NCBI GenBank assembly: GCA_007131625.1
Contig: SLQC01000386.1
Span: 1 to 23,604 of the forward strand
DNA: 23,604 nucleotides
Direction of reading: 5' to 3'
Source: Balneolales bacterium
Lineage (GTDB): Bacteria; Bacteroidota; Rhodothermia; Balneolales; Natronogracilivirgulaceae
Position numbers and translations under genes: made by a program
Shown: positions 1-7,788 of the stretch, one piece after another
How positions within the stretch are numbered: the stretch's first letter is position 1
How the letters are laid out: each line of letters starts with the position of its first letter
The notes under the pieces: model-generated
Told to the model about the DNA's origin: nothing
Seen by the model: the letters and a program-made list of their open reading frames with translations, nothing else
Database searches by the model: none

Positions 1-1866
1 GAAGTCTCCCGGGAATTAAGAGATTATATTATTGATCTGGTATCTGTTCATGGGGGTCATTTTGGTGCAAGCCTCGGTGTCGTTGAACTCACTATCGCTA
101 TTCACTATGTCTTCAATACACCGGAAGATCAACTGATCTGGGACGTCGGACACCAGGCATACGGCCACAAAATTCTAACTGGTCGACGCGACAGATTTCA
201 TTCCAATCGCAAATATCAAGGCCTTTCCGGTTTTCCGAAACGATCTGAAAGTCCCTACGACACGTTCGGGGTTGGACACTCCAGCACCTCCATATCGGCC
301 GGTCTCGGCATGTCCGTTGCCCGCGACCTGCTGGGGAAAAACCATCAGGTTGTGGCTGTGATTGGTGACGGCGCCATGACTGCCGGACTCGCTTTCGAAG
401 CGATGAATAACGCCGGTGTACAGAACAGCGATATCCTGGTCATCCTGAATGACAACCGCATGTCGATTGACCCCAATGTCGGCGCAATCAACGAATACCT
501 CGCCGATCTAACCACCTCCAAAACCTTCAACCGACTGCGGGACGATCTGTACGATATGCTCGGCTACTTCAAGGGTGCCGGCGAAAAAATGAGAAAATTG
601 GCCTCCCGGCTGGAAGCGGCTATGACTACCGCGCTGACTCCAGGGTCGCTTTTCCGTTCACTCGGCTTTAAATATTACGGTCCAGTCGATGGTCATAATG
701 TCAAAAATCTGACAAGGCAGTTACGTGATCTGCAGAAAGTCGGTGGTCCCAAGTTGCTGCATGTAGTGACGGTGAAAGGCAAGGGTTTTGCCCCTGCCGA
801 ACGGGATCAGGTTAAATGGCACGCCTCCGGAAGTCCGTTCGACAAGATGACCGGCAATTCGATAGTCAAAAAAATAGCGAGCAAATCCATTCCCAAGTAT
901 CAGGATGTGTTTGCCGATACCCTTATTGATCTCGCAAAGAAGGATGAGCGGCTGGTAGGTATTACAGCTGCCATGCCGAGCGGGACCAGCATGCTCAAAA
1001 TGATGGAGATTCTGCCCGATCGTGCTTTTGATGTCGGCATCGCCGAACAGCATGCGGTAACCTTTGCGGCTGGACTTGCCACACAGGGGCTCAAACCATT
1101 TGTCGCCATCTATTCGACCTTTCTTCAACGGGGTTACGATCAGGTGATCCACGATGTCGCCATTCAGAAACTTCCGGTCGTTTTCTGCATGGATCGGGCG
1201 GGAGTCGCCGGTGCTGACGGACCCACCCATCACGGTTTGTACGACATCGCCTACTTCCGATGTCTGCCCAATATCGTCGTTGCCGCGCCTCTCCATGAGC
1301 AGGATCTACGCAATCTTCTCTACACCGCATCCCGCTACGAGGAGGCTGCTTTTGCCATCCGATATGCGCGGGGAAAAGCAACGGGAATGTCACTAAGCGA
1401 TGAATATGAATATATTATACCTGGTACCGGAAAAGTACTCCGGGAAGGGAATGATGTCGTAATTCTCAGCTACGGCACAGTTGGAAAGTATGTTCCGGAA
1501 GCGATCGACAGGCTTGCTGAAAAAGGTATATCCGCCGGTCATTACGACATGCGCTTCGCCAAACCCCTCGACATTGATTTGCTGGAACAGGCGGCACTCC
1601 GCTACGACTATGTTATCACCCTTGAAGATGCTGCAAAACAGGGAGGTTTCGGTTCTGCCGTGGCTGAATACTACATGGAGCAGGAACATCGTCCCGTCAT
1701 GAAAATAATGGGGGTCGAGGATCGTATCGTCGAGCACGGCACCCAGCTGGAATTACATCACGAACTGGGTTTGGATGCTGACGGGATCGTTGCTCAAGCA
1801 GAAGCATTGCTAAAGAAGACGGTTCCATGGATGAAAGCGCAAACTAACACTATTCATATTACGTGA
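1..1866 (+). CDS. dxs: 1-deoxy-D-xylulose-5-phosphate synthase, 5' end outside the window
   Basis: DXS condenses pyruvate and glyceraldehyde 3-phosphate, with thiamine diphosphate, to make DXP. This is the first step of the MEP isoprenoid pathway and supplies thiamine and pyridoxal synthesis; the enzyme is cytosolic. The frame is open from base 1, so the gene starts before the window, probably by a few tens of codons. Visible family motifs are the GHQAY..KILTGRRD block (about 148-195), the ThDP-binding GDGAMTAG (364-387), GPVDGH near 680, the catalytic-Glu block AEQHAVTFAAGLA near 1042, and the RAGVAGADGPTHHG block near 1197-1240. The C-terminal transketolase domain is complete and ends at TGA 1864-1866. 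The 621 sense codons present are close to the family's usual 620-640. The internal ATG at 310 is not the start, because conserved DXS sequence precedes it. The following gene remnant is on the opposite strand, so no operon partner is visible downstream. Confidence 0.97.
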   Translation, partial: EVSRELRDYIIDLVSVHGGHFGASLGVVELTIAIHYVFNTPEDQLIWDVGHQAYGHKILTGRRDRFHSNRKYQGLSGFPKRSESPYDTFGVGHSSTSISAGLGMSVARDLLGKNHQVVAVIGDGAMTAGLAFEAMNNAGVQNSDILVILNDNRMSIDPNVGAINEYLADLTTSKTFNRLRDDLYDMLGYFKGAGEKMRKLASRLEAAMTTALTPGSLFRSLGFKYYGPVDGHNVKNLTRQLRDLQKVGGPKLLHVVTVKGKGFAPAERDQVKWHASGSPFDKMTGNSIVKKIASKSIPKYQDVFADTLIDLAKKDERLVGITAAMPSGTSMLKMMEILPDRAFDVGIAEQHAVTFAAGLATQGLKPFVAIYSTFLQRGYDQVIHDVAIQKLPVVFCMDRAGVAGADGPTHHGLYDIAYFRCLPNIVVAAPLHEQDLRNLLYTASRYEEAAFAIRYARGKATGMSLSDEYEYIIPGTGKVLREGNDVVILSYGTVGKYVPEAIDRLAEKGISAGHYDMRFAKPLDIDLLEQAALRYDYVITLEDAAKQGGFGSAVAEYYMEQEHRPVMKIMGVEDRIVEHGTQLELHHELGLDADGIVAQAEALLKKTVPWMKAQTNTIHIT

Positions 1867-1973
1867 AATCCGACCCGGGAAACATCACATTGTTGCTTGT
1901 AATTCATGCTTCATTTCTGATCGCCGCTGCCTAAGTTCGGGATCCCTCTGTAAGGCGGTTAATCTCTATCCGG

Positions 1974-2395
1974 CTACCATCGTACAAGAGCCGATGCCCA
2001 GGTAAAACCGGCTCCGAAAGCCGCAAGGCATACCAGCATGTTTACTATTAACAAACCCTGATCAACCGCTTCGCTGATAGCGATGGGAATGGAGGCAGCG
2101 GTGGTATTGCCAGATCCAGATCATCTTTGGAGAATCCGGTCGCCTCAAGAGCCTCTGTAATCACTTCAGGGAATTTCGTGACAGCATGCCTGAATACCGT
2201 TTGTCCGTAAAACCCAGTTTTTCCTGAAGAAAACAGCCTCCACCGGGAAATTCATGGTCTGACGACATACTTGCAAAAATGATCAACTGAATATCTGACG
2301 CTTTTTTTCGGCATTTTCAATAGCATTAAGGGAAGCCTGGTATGCAAGTCCCGACAACGTGTCACCTTCGTTCACCCATGCATTTTTGATATTCT
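1974..2395 (-). pseudogene. Decayed FabH-like 3-oxoacyl-ACP synthase III
   Basis: Reading the minus strand gives separate pieces of a KAS III (FabH-like) protein in correct order but not in one frame. From high to low coordinate: WVNEGDTLSGLAYQAS, matching the family's W....T.SDLA block; then a piece containing the active-site Cys, FPGGGCFLQEKLGF; then FRHAVTKFPEVITEAL; then GNTTAASIPIAISEAV; and the classic C-terminus AAFGAGFTWASALVRW followed by TAG (1974-1976). A frame change falls at the 7-base poly-T 2302-2308. The core between the Cys segment and FRHAVTKF is missing (about 90 residues by family comparison). The HQAN active-site segment is also missing, at the junction near 2107-2113. 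No functional enzyme can be made. This is a relic of a thiolase-fold lipid-synthesis paralogue rather than the essential fabH. Confidence 0.85.
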
Positions 2396-2722
2396 CAAGA
2401 GTTAGCGGACTTTATTGGTTATTACTTTCCGTACTTCGGCAGTGACCGGATTGTTCTCCATTGATTTCTTTAAAGACGATTCAATGCTACGGAATGAAGT
2501 GTAGAAGTTGCAAAAAAAATAACAGGAAATACCATGATTTGCTTCATGGGTAAGCTCCAATAATTAAATGAACAATTTTGAATTATGTAGCAAGTAATAA
2601 TGCAAAAAAAGCAATTAGAAATAATTGCTCACTTTTGGTTGTTAATAGTTAAAGGTTTCGTACGCCATTAATTAATACGAATCATATTGGTAAATGCAAT
2701 TATTTGCTTTGAAAAAATGTAA
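2396..2722. other. Gene-poor stretch with a 25-residue minus-strand ORF
   Basis: No recognised gene lies here. On the minus strand an ATG at 2547 preceded by GGAG opens a 25-residue ORF ending at 2470. It begins MKQIMVFPVIFFATSTLHSV and looks like a signal peptide. Just downstream, in another frame, about 35 codons are open (containing KKSMENNPVTAEVRKVITN) up to a stop just before the fabH-like remnant. A slip in the poly-A run 2512-2519 could have joined the two. I cannot say whether this was the start of the same dead gene or a separate one. The rest is AT-rich without clear hairpins. Confidence 0.3.
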
Positions 2723-2935
2723 AAAAAACTCAATGCCCTTGCTATCGACTGGCTTCTCTCGCCGGAAACCCTGCGACAGCGCATTCAGTCCTGACCAGCA
2801 TTGGCCAAACAGCAGACGGGCGAGGAGAACTATAAAAAAGTCGATATTGGAGCCCGGGCCTGGTACGGTGAATTGACCCCAAAAGTCCACTTTTTAGCAA
2901 AAGTCTTCCCTAAAAAATCGTATTTTGACAATTGA
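2723..2935 (+). pseudogene. Unidentified coding remnant with an in-frame stop
   Basis: One frame reads through about 70 codons with protein-like composition, interrupted by a single TGA at 2792-2794. It gives DWLLSPETLRQRIQS, stop, PALAKQQTGEENYKKVDIGA, RAWYGELTPKVHF and ends at TGA 2933-2935. GC content is well above that of the flanking AT-rich DNA and similar to the coding genes. I do not recognise the family. There is no usable start codon: the only in-frame ATG, at 2717, is followed immediately by TAA. I infer a C-terminal fragment of a dead gene. Confidence 0.4.
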
Positions 2936-2964
2936 GTAATTTTTTTCCCTTCGAAGGAGGGTTA

Positions 2965-3000
2965 ATGGAGGATAAGCTCACGGATCCAGGTTATATATAA
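2965..3000 (+). other. Eleven-codon mini-ORF behind a strong Shine-Dalgarno
   Basis: An AAGGAGG at 2954-2960 sits 4 bases before an ATG that encodes MEDKLTDPGYI and stops at TAA 2998-3000. It is the best ribosome-binding site in this intergenic zone. It could be the surviving 5' end of a deleted gene, or a short upstream ORF in the leader of the isomerase gene 113 bases further on. No attenuator-like hairpin or codon run supports a regulatory role. Confidence 0.3.
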
Positions 3001-3100
3001 TCAACCGAATTGAACAGATCATAATTTAGAGGAATCAATATCAATTATTAATTACTCATGAGAAGGTTTTCGGGTATGGGATAACTTTTCAATAAAAAAT

Positions 3101-3106
3101 GGAGGT
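3101..3106 (+). promoter_or_regulatory. Shine-Dalgarno of the isomerase gene
   Basis: GGAGGT lies 6 bases upstream of the ATG at 3113 and fixes that start. Confidence 0.8.
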
Positions 3107-3112
3107 AGCGCT

Positions 3113-4012
3113 ATGAATCACCAAAAAATGTATCTGCTTTTGGGTATACTTATTTTACTTGTATCATGTGAACCTGCAACCGACGATGCCGTCCAGAATC
3201 CGCAAATGGATATTCCTGAAGAGTATAAAATCGGGGGAATGGCTGTAGGTCTGCAATCTTACACGTTCAATCGCTTTACCGTAATGGAAGCGATTGAGAA
3301 GACCGCCCGTGCAGGTGGAAAAGTTATTGAACTGTATCCCGGTCAGCGGTTGAGCCCGGATCGTCCCGATGACATTTTCGACCAAAATGCCTCCGATGAA
3401 GATATTGCAAAAGTAAGAGCCAAAATGGACGAACATGACATTCTCCCGGTGAATTTCGGAGTGGTTAGTCTTCCCAACAATGAAGAAGATGTTCAAACAG
3501 TTTTTGAATTTGCACAAAAACTTGGTGTACAATCCGTTACAAGTGAACCTTCTGTTGAAGCACTTGATTTGATCGAACAATTTGTACAGGAATACGACAT
3601 CATGGTAGCTATCCATAACCATCCGGAAGGCTGGGGACCCGAAGGATATCGGCTCTGGGACCCGGAGTATGTTCTTTCAATAGTGGAAGATCGAGATTCC
3701 CGAATCGGAGCATCTGCCGATATCGGACACTGGATCCGTTCGAATATTGCACCAATTGACGGTCTTCGTATTCTTGAAGGTCGCCTGATAAGTGTCCATT
3801 TTACCGATGTGGATAAGTTTGGTTCCGATGGTGAAGATATTGTAATGGGTAAAGGTGTCGGTGATATCGTCGGCGTACTTGATGAACTGAATCGACAAAA
3901 TTTCGGAGGTCATCTTTCCATCGAGTATGAAACCAACTGGTATGAGAACGTCACCGATGTTGCTCAAAACATCGGTTTTGTTCGTGGTTGGGCCAATTCC
4001 AGAAAAAGATAA
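3113..4012 (+). CDS. Lipoprotein sugar-phosphate isomerase/epimerase (xylose-isomerase-like TIM barrel)
   Basis: This 299-residue protein begins with a lipoprotein signal peptide: a hydrophobic stretch at residues 7-18, then lipobox LVSC with Cys19. It should be exported and membrane-anchored. From about residue 40 it follows the AP-endonuclease-2/xylose-isomerase-like TIM barrel. Candidate metal ligands at strand ends are Glu145 (SEPS), His168/His170 (HNHP), Asp203/His206 (DIGH), His229 and Glu271 (IEYE). The family covers sugar and inositol epimerases, isomerases and dehydratases, so the substrate cannot be read from sequence. Exported members of this kind are often encoded near PVC-type cytochromes and other glycan- or polyol-degrading proteins; one such cytochrome lies at the right end of this window but not in the same operon. 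The gene appears monocistronic, between two zones of gene debris. Confidence 0.85.
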   Translation: MNHQKMYLLLGILILLVSCEPATDDAVQNPQMDIPEEYKIGGMAVGLQSYTFNRFTVMEAIEKTARAGGKVIELYPGQRLSPDRPDDIFDQNASDEDIAKVRAKMDEHDILPVNFGVVSLPNNEEDVQTVFEFAQKLGVQSVTSEPSVEALDLIEQFVQEYDIMVAIHNHPEGWGPEGYRLWDPEYVLSIVEDRDSRIGASADIGHWIRSNIAPIDGLRILEGRLISVHFTDVDKFGSDGEDIVMGKGVGDIVGVLDELNRQNFGGHLSIEYETNWYENVTDVAQNIGFVRGWANSRKR

Positions 4013-4250
4013 AAGGTATCTACCACGCTTAACTGATACGCTGTCACTAAAAAGGCAATCACAGTAATCGTGTATATATCAACAGAGATATATTGCGGGC
4101 ATTTGGTTAATGGCTCCAGACATGGATTTTCAAACAGAGAGCCCCGGCCTTCACTTTTAATTTTCCGATGCATTGTCGCTTATCCTTTAGGATAATGTTT
4201 TCATTGTAATTAATAATCCAATTTTAGACAAACTTTTATTTAATTCGGAA
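4013..4250. other. Intergenic stretch, possible coding debris
   Basis: No intact gene is seen. A short plus-strand frame ending at the TAA near 4160 reads QRYIAGIWLMAPDMDF and has protein-like composition, but I cannot assign it. The remainder is AT-rich apart from the palindrome at 4180-4195. Confidence 0.3.
4180..4195. repeat. Perfect 7-bp inverted repeat with 2-bp centre
   Basis: TTATCCT-TT-AGGATAA. The short centre suits a dimeric-regulator operator better than a transcript hairpin. It lies before a dead gene (the BNR-4 remnant), so it may be a relic operator. Confidence 0.35.
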
Positions 4251-4758
4251 ATGAAGGGATGGTCACGTCTATGGCAATGTTTACGGTTCGGCCATACGTT
4301 GCCCATTACCCCGGAAACCGAGGATGCCGTTGCAGACCCGGTTGAACCGGGTAAAGGACTTATCAACATGGGCTTCGCCCTTGGTTTCGATGCGGATAAT
4401 CGTCCTGTTTTAAGTGATCATAAATTCGATGAAGACGACAATAGCCAGATCTACAATGCACGTAAGGATATAGGGGGATGCAAGATCTATCAGACCAGCG
4501 ACTGGAACTGGCAGTGGGACTTCGGTGGCCTTGGTGCTATTCCCTCGCGTTTGGGTGTGAGCGGAGGTGTAAAGCCGACGGACGATGGTTATCTTTCGCT
4601 TCCGTATTTTCATGAAAAGTACGGATCGGATGTTTGGCAACTGGATCCGGATTCGTCTTGGCTATCAAAATCAGGAATGGCTGAGTATGGACGGGTCTGT
4701 GTTCTAAGAATTGAAAGGAAGAACATGGTGTCGGTACCCTGAAAAGTGTTTATCTTGA
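4251..4758 (+). pseudogene. C-terminal remnant of a BNR-4 repeat protein
   Basis: The main frame (4251-4742) encodes sequence typical of the BNR_4 repeat family, secreted beta-propeller proteins associated with polysaccharide or sialoglycan use. Landmarks are PGKGLINMGFALGFDADN, NARKDIGGCKIYQTSDWNWQ and GGLGAIPSRLGVSGG. The N-terminal half expected of the family is missing. The protein-like pattern decays after about 4660, and the frame stops at 4742. The likely true C-terminus, LKSVYLET, is in another frame and stops at TGA 4756-4758, implying a frameshift around 4690-4735. No convincing start codon context exists, so this is a broken gene rather than a short protein. Confidence 0.75.
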
Positions 4759-4929
4759 AACTTGATATCGAATTACTTGGAAGCCGAAAATCAACAACTG
4801 GAAACAGAACTCGGCTCCGGAAATCTGGACTATGTCAAACTGCAGGAAAAGTCGGTCCGTTACGTAGTGATCGGCAAGCTCATTGAAGAAAAAACCAATA
4901 AGTGGCTGGAACTTGCGGAGATGGAGTGA
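4759..4929 (+). pseudogene. C-terminal fragment of an ABC-F ATPase
   Basis: Directly after the BNR-4 stop, an open frame of 56 codons without a start reads YLEAENQQLETELGSGNLDY, then later IEEKTNKWLELAEME and TGA (4927-4929). This Leu/Glu-rich coiled-coil pattern, ending in a W.EL motif, is that of the C-terminal tail of ABC-F proteins (Uup/EttA type ribosome-associated ATPases). Both ABC domains are absent. The abrupt junction with the BNR-4 end suggests that a deletion fused two gene tails. A different coiled-coil protein is possible but less likely. Confidence 0.6.
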
Positions 4930-4977
4930 TTCGGCTTCATCGCTGTTATTCCACCGGTAAACCAAGTAGAGGTGTTT

Positions 4978-5946
4978 ATGAAACGAATAGCTATGTTTAC
5001 ATCGGGGGGTGATGCTCCGGGTATGAATGCCTGTATCCGGGCGGTGGTTCGTACCGCCGCGTATCACAACATTGAGGTGCTGGGCATTACCTACGGTTAT
5101 GATGGTATGATCAACGATGAGTTCATTACGCTGGTACCCAGGGACGTTGCCGGAACCATTCATCACGGTGGAACGATTCTCAAAACTGCCAGAAGCAAAC
5201 GGTTTCTCACCCGTGAAGGGCGGGAAACGGCTTACGCAAACTTGCAAAAACATGGTGTCGAAGGCATCGTAGCAATCGGCGGGGATGGCACGTTCCGTGG
5301 GGCATGTGATCTGATCGCCGAATGTGATATTCCGGTGATCGGTATTCCGGGAACCATTGACAATGATCTCGAAGGCACTGATTTCACCATCGGATATGAT
5401 ACCGCCATTAACACCATCATTCAGATTGTGGATAAGATCCGCGACACAGCCGAATCCCATAAGCGACTCTTTATCGTCGAGGTCATGGGTAAGGATGCCG
5501 GCCTGATCGCCTTGCGAAGCGGGATCGGTGCCGGAGCCGAAGCTATCCTGATTCCGGAACAGCCGACGGATGTAAGCCAGATGATGGAGCAATTTGAGAA
5601 AGGACGCAAGGACAAATCATCCTATATCATCATAGTTGCCGAAGGCGATCAGTCAGGTGGTTCCTATCAGATTGCCGGTCAAATTGAGCGTGATTTTCCC
5701 CAATATGATACCCGGATCAGCATTCTGGGGCACATTCAACGTGGCGGATCCCCCACCTGCATGGACCGTGTACTGGCCAGCCGTCTCGGTCTTGCCGCTG
5801 TGGAGGCGCTACGGGACGGACACCGGTCTGCAATGGTCGGCATCATTCATTGGGACATTGAATTTACTCCGCTCGACAAGGCCGTTAAACATATTCGTCA
5901 ACCCAATCCTCATCTTATCCGGGTTTTGGAGATTCTTTCGGCGTAA
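4978..5946 (+). CDS. pfkA: ATP-dependent 6-phosphofructokinase
   Basis: This cytosolic glycolytic enzyme phosphorylates fructose 6-phosphate to fructose 1,6-bisphosphate. The 322-residue length is normal for bacterial PfkA. Motifs seen: GGDAPGMN (residues 10-17, ATP loop), GGDGT (101-105), PGTIDND (124-130) with the catalytic Asp at 128, VEVMGK..G (168-174) and GHIQRGGSPT..DR (251-264). Gly104 in GGDG is the residue associated with ATP use; PPi-dependent enzymes carry Asp there. I chose the ATG at 4978 because AGAGGT (4968-4973) precedes it and MKRIAMFTSGG is the usual start; an in-frame GTG at 4972 falls inside that ribosome-binding site. It stands alone, downstream of the ABC-F fragment. 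Confidence 0.95.
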   Translation: MKRIAMFTSGGDAPGMNACIRAVVRTAAYHNIEVLGITYGYDGMINDEFITLVPRDVAGTIHHGGTILKTARSKRFLTREGRETAYANLQKHGVEGIVAIGGDGTFRGACDLIAECDIPVIGIPGTIDNDLEGTDFTIGYDTAINTIIQIVDKIRDTAESHKRLFIVEVMGKDAGLIALRSGIGAGAEAILIPEQPTDVSQMMEQFEKGRKDKSSYIIIVAEGDQSGGSYQIAGQIERDFPQYDTRISILGHIQRGGSPTCMDRVLASRLGLAAVEALRDGHRSAMVGIIHWDIEFTPLDKAVKHIRQPNPHLIRVLEILSA

Positions 5947-6428
5947 AGTTCAAGAGTAGCCTTATTGACATAAAAAATAACAATGCTAATCCCCCTTTCA
6001 CGGGCTTGGCTTGGCGCAACAGGAGTTCTGAATTTTGAGACACGGTTGGTTGTGATGATGCAGTATATCAATGTTGTGGCAGACAGGTAAAATTGGAGGG
6101 AAGGATGATGTACCTATTCAGCCGGCATTATACTTTTTGTGGAAGACATCGGTGTTCCGGATCAGCCTATACGTGAATCATAAACCCGAATACGCTCAAA
6201 ATACTGTTTGAATTTATCAACAAATGCGTCATACGCCGGAGTATTTTCCTTGAGATAGAAATAGACCGAGTGTAAAATCATTGAATTTCACTATTTTTGA
6301 AGTTATACAATTTTTTTCCTTTGTTGCACCATCATATTTATCCTTTTCCGTTCATGGTCAACCGGTTATCACATATTACATTCAGACCTTCAACCAGGAA
6401 CCGACTCCTATTTTTCCTATTATAATGT
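5947..6428. other. Intergenic region with debris
   Basis: The 482 bases between pfkA and queA hold the broken Dabb gene (minus strand, 6162-6281). On the plus strand a short frame ending near 6182 reads LFVEDIGVPDQPIRES; it could be another fragment but is not assignable. I see no strong hairpin with a T-run after pfkA and no clear promoter for queA. Confidence 0.35.
6162..6281 (-). pseudogene. N-terminal fragment of a Dabb (stress-responsive A/B barrel) protein
   Basis: An ATG at 6281 opens 39 codons reading MILHSVYFYLKENTPAYDAF and ending DSRIG, then TGA. The HSVYF.LKE opening is characteristic of the small Dabb dimeric alpha/beta-barrel domain, normally about 100 residues. After RIG the family continues with a P..T...VVD.SY block; here a stop appears instead, followed in another frame by a short SGTP-like trace. 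Truncation by frameshift is the simplest reading. No Shine-Dalgarno is obvious. Confidence 0.55.
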
Positions 6429-7646
6429 ATGACTGATCAAAATTTTTCCCTTTCCGATTTTGATTATCATCTTCCGGAATCCCTGATTGCTCAAAAACCG
6501 GCCGATCCTCGGGACCATTCACGGCTACTGGTTTACAATCGGCAAAACGGGTCAATTACAGACGATTTTTTTTACAATTTTGCCAATCATTTACCGGAAA
6601 ACTCTACACTGGTTTTAAACAATTCCAGGGTGGAAAAAGTGCGGCTTCTTTTCGGGAAAAAGGAGGTATTCATCACCAGAGTCATCGATCCGTATACCGT
6701 GGAGGCGATAATTCGTCCCGGCAAGCGATTCAGGACCGGTAAGACTGTTACTTTGATCGACCCGGATAATCAGACGACCCCGGATAATCCAACTAATCAC
6801 GTCCCACAGCTTAATCTCAACACTTATTCCAATCACGGCTCTCACACCGATCGTGGCTCTCGTACCGATCACACCAATCACAGCAATCCTAGTGATGACT
6901 ACACTCATTCCGGGACTACAGAACAAGACACATCTCCCCGGAAACTTGTCAGGGCAGAAGTTCTTCATACTTCAGAAGACGGACTGCGTACACTCCGGTT
7001 TAATTATCCGGTGAATCATCCGATTTTCGATCCATACCGGCACACACCATTTCCTCCCTATATCAAACCGGATGAAAATCTCGCCGGGCGCTATCAGACG
7101 ATCTTTGCCCGGGACAAGGGGAGTAAAGCCGCACCTACTGCGGGCCTCCACTTCACCGACCATGTATTTTCTGAACTTAAAAAAAAGTCTGTTCAAAAAA
7201 TTGAACTCACCCTTCATGTCGGGCTTGGAACTTTTGCACTTGTTAAAACCGAGTCGATACAGGAACACAAAATGCATTCGGAGTGGTACCAAATCACCCC
7301 GGAAGCAACGGAAGCATTGCGAAAAGCCCGATTTATAACAGCGGTCGGAACTACATCCGCCAGGGTTCTGGAATCCGCAGCCGAACAAGACGGATATGGC
7401 ACCCCTGGTAAGGCTCCATTTCGTGATTTTCAGGCACATGAGCAAGAAACCGATATTTTTATTACACCCGGTTACCAATTTCGGGCAGTTGATGCACTTC
7501 TGACTAATTTTCATCTGCCGAAAAGCACACTATTGATGATGGTCTCTGCTTTTATCGGGATTGATGAAATGCATCGCATTTACAGGCATGCAATTCATAA
7601 GAAGTATCGGTTCTACTCCTTCGGGGATGCCATGCTGCTTCTGTAG
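6429..7646 (+). CDS. queA: S-adenosylmethionine:tRNA ribosyltransferase-isomerase, with an internal insertion
   Basis: QueA transfers and isomerises the ribosyl moiety of SAM onto preQ1 in tRNA, giving epoxyqueuosine at the wobble position of GUN anticodons. Family blocks are clear: LSDFDYHLPESLIAQ.P (8-24), DHSRLLV (29-35), VLNNSRV (62-68), PPYI (209-212), AAPTAGLHFT (234-243), HVGLGTF (263-269), GTTSARVLES (307-316), TNFHLPKSTLLMMVSAF (359-375) and YRFYSFGDAM (393-402). Length is 405 residues against the usual 340-360. The excess is a Thr/Asn/His/Ser/Asp-rich stretch at about residues 112-171, between RPGKRFRTGKTVTLID and KLVRAEVL. The start at 6429 has no Shine-Dalgarno, but MTDQNFSLSDFDYHLP fits the family start. 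Downstream comM is convergent. Confidence 0.93.
   Translation: MTDQNFSLSDFDYHLPESLIAQKPADPRDHSRLLVYNRQNGSITDDFFYNFANHLPENSTLVLNNSRVEKVRLLFGKKEVFITRVIDPYTVEAIIRPGKRFRTGKTVTLIDPDNQTTPDNPTNHVPQLNLNTYSNHGSHTDRGSRTDHTNHSNPSDDYTHSGTTEQDTSPRKLVRAEVLHTSEDGLRTLRFNYPVNHPIFDPYRHTPFPPYIKPDENLAGRYQTIFARDKGSKAAPTAGLHFTDHVFSELKKKSVQKIELTLHVGLGTFALVKTESIQEHKMHSEWYQITPEATEALRKARFITAVGTTSARVLESAAEQDGYGTPGKAPFRDFQAHEQETDIFITPGYQFRAVDALLTNFHLPKSTLLMMVSAFIGIDEMHRIYRHAIHKKYRFYSFGDAMLLL
6834..6887 (+). repeat. 18-bp tandem repeat inside queA
   Basis: Three consecutive 18-bp units (6834-6851, 6852-6869, 6870-6887) encode the hexapeptides HGSHTD, RGSRTD and HTNHSN. The first two units differ at only three positions; the third is more diverged. 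They form the core of the QueA insertion and suggest growth by in-frame slippage duplication. Confidence 0.75.
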
Positions 7647-7788
7647 CACCTCATTCACCACTGATCGCGATTGTCTGTTCTGATCACACCCAAAAGCACC
7701 AATCACCACAATATGCACTGCTACACAAAATCTGCACTTATACAGAACAGGCTCCGGAGTCTGCGACAATCAACACATCTCGAAATAG

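Noticed and set aside
721..1296. Long minus-strand ORF opposite dxs
   Set aside because: It lies entirely within a strongly conserved dxs coding region and its translation resembles no protein; it is a shadow frame.
2672..2890. 72-codon minus-strand ORF
   Set aside because: The opposite strand carries a more protein-like frame over the same DNA; no family resemblance.
6421..6426. TATAAT just before queA as a -10 box
   Set aside because: It ends only 2 bases before the ATG, so transcription would start inside the coding region; no matching -35 was seen.
7669..7771. Inverted pairs GATTGTC/GACAATC and CTGTTCTG/CAGAACAG between queA and comM as a bidirectional terminator
   Set aside because: The arms are about 60-95 bases apart, the pairing is discontinuous and no T-run follows, so a terminator is not supported.
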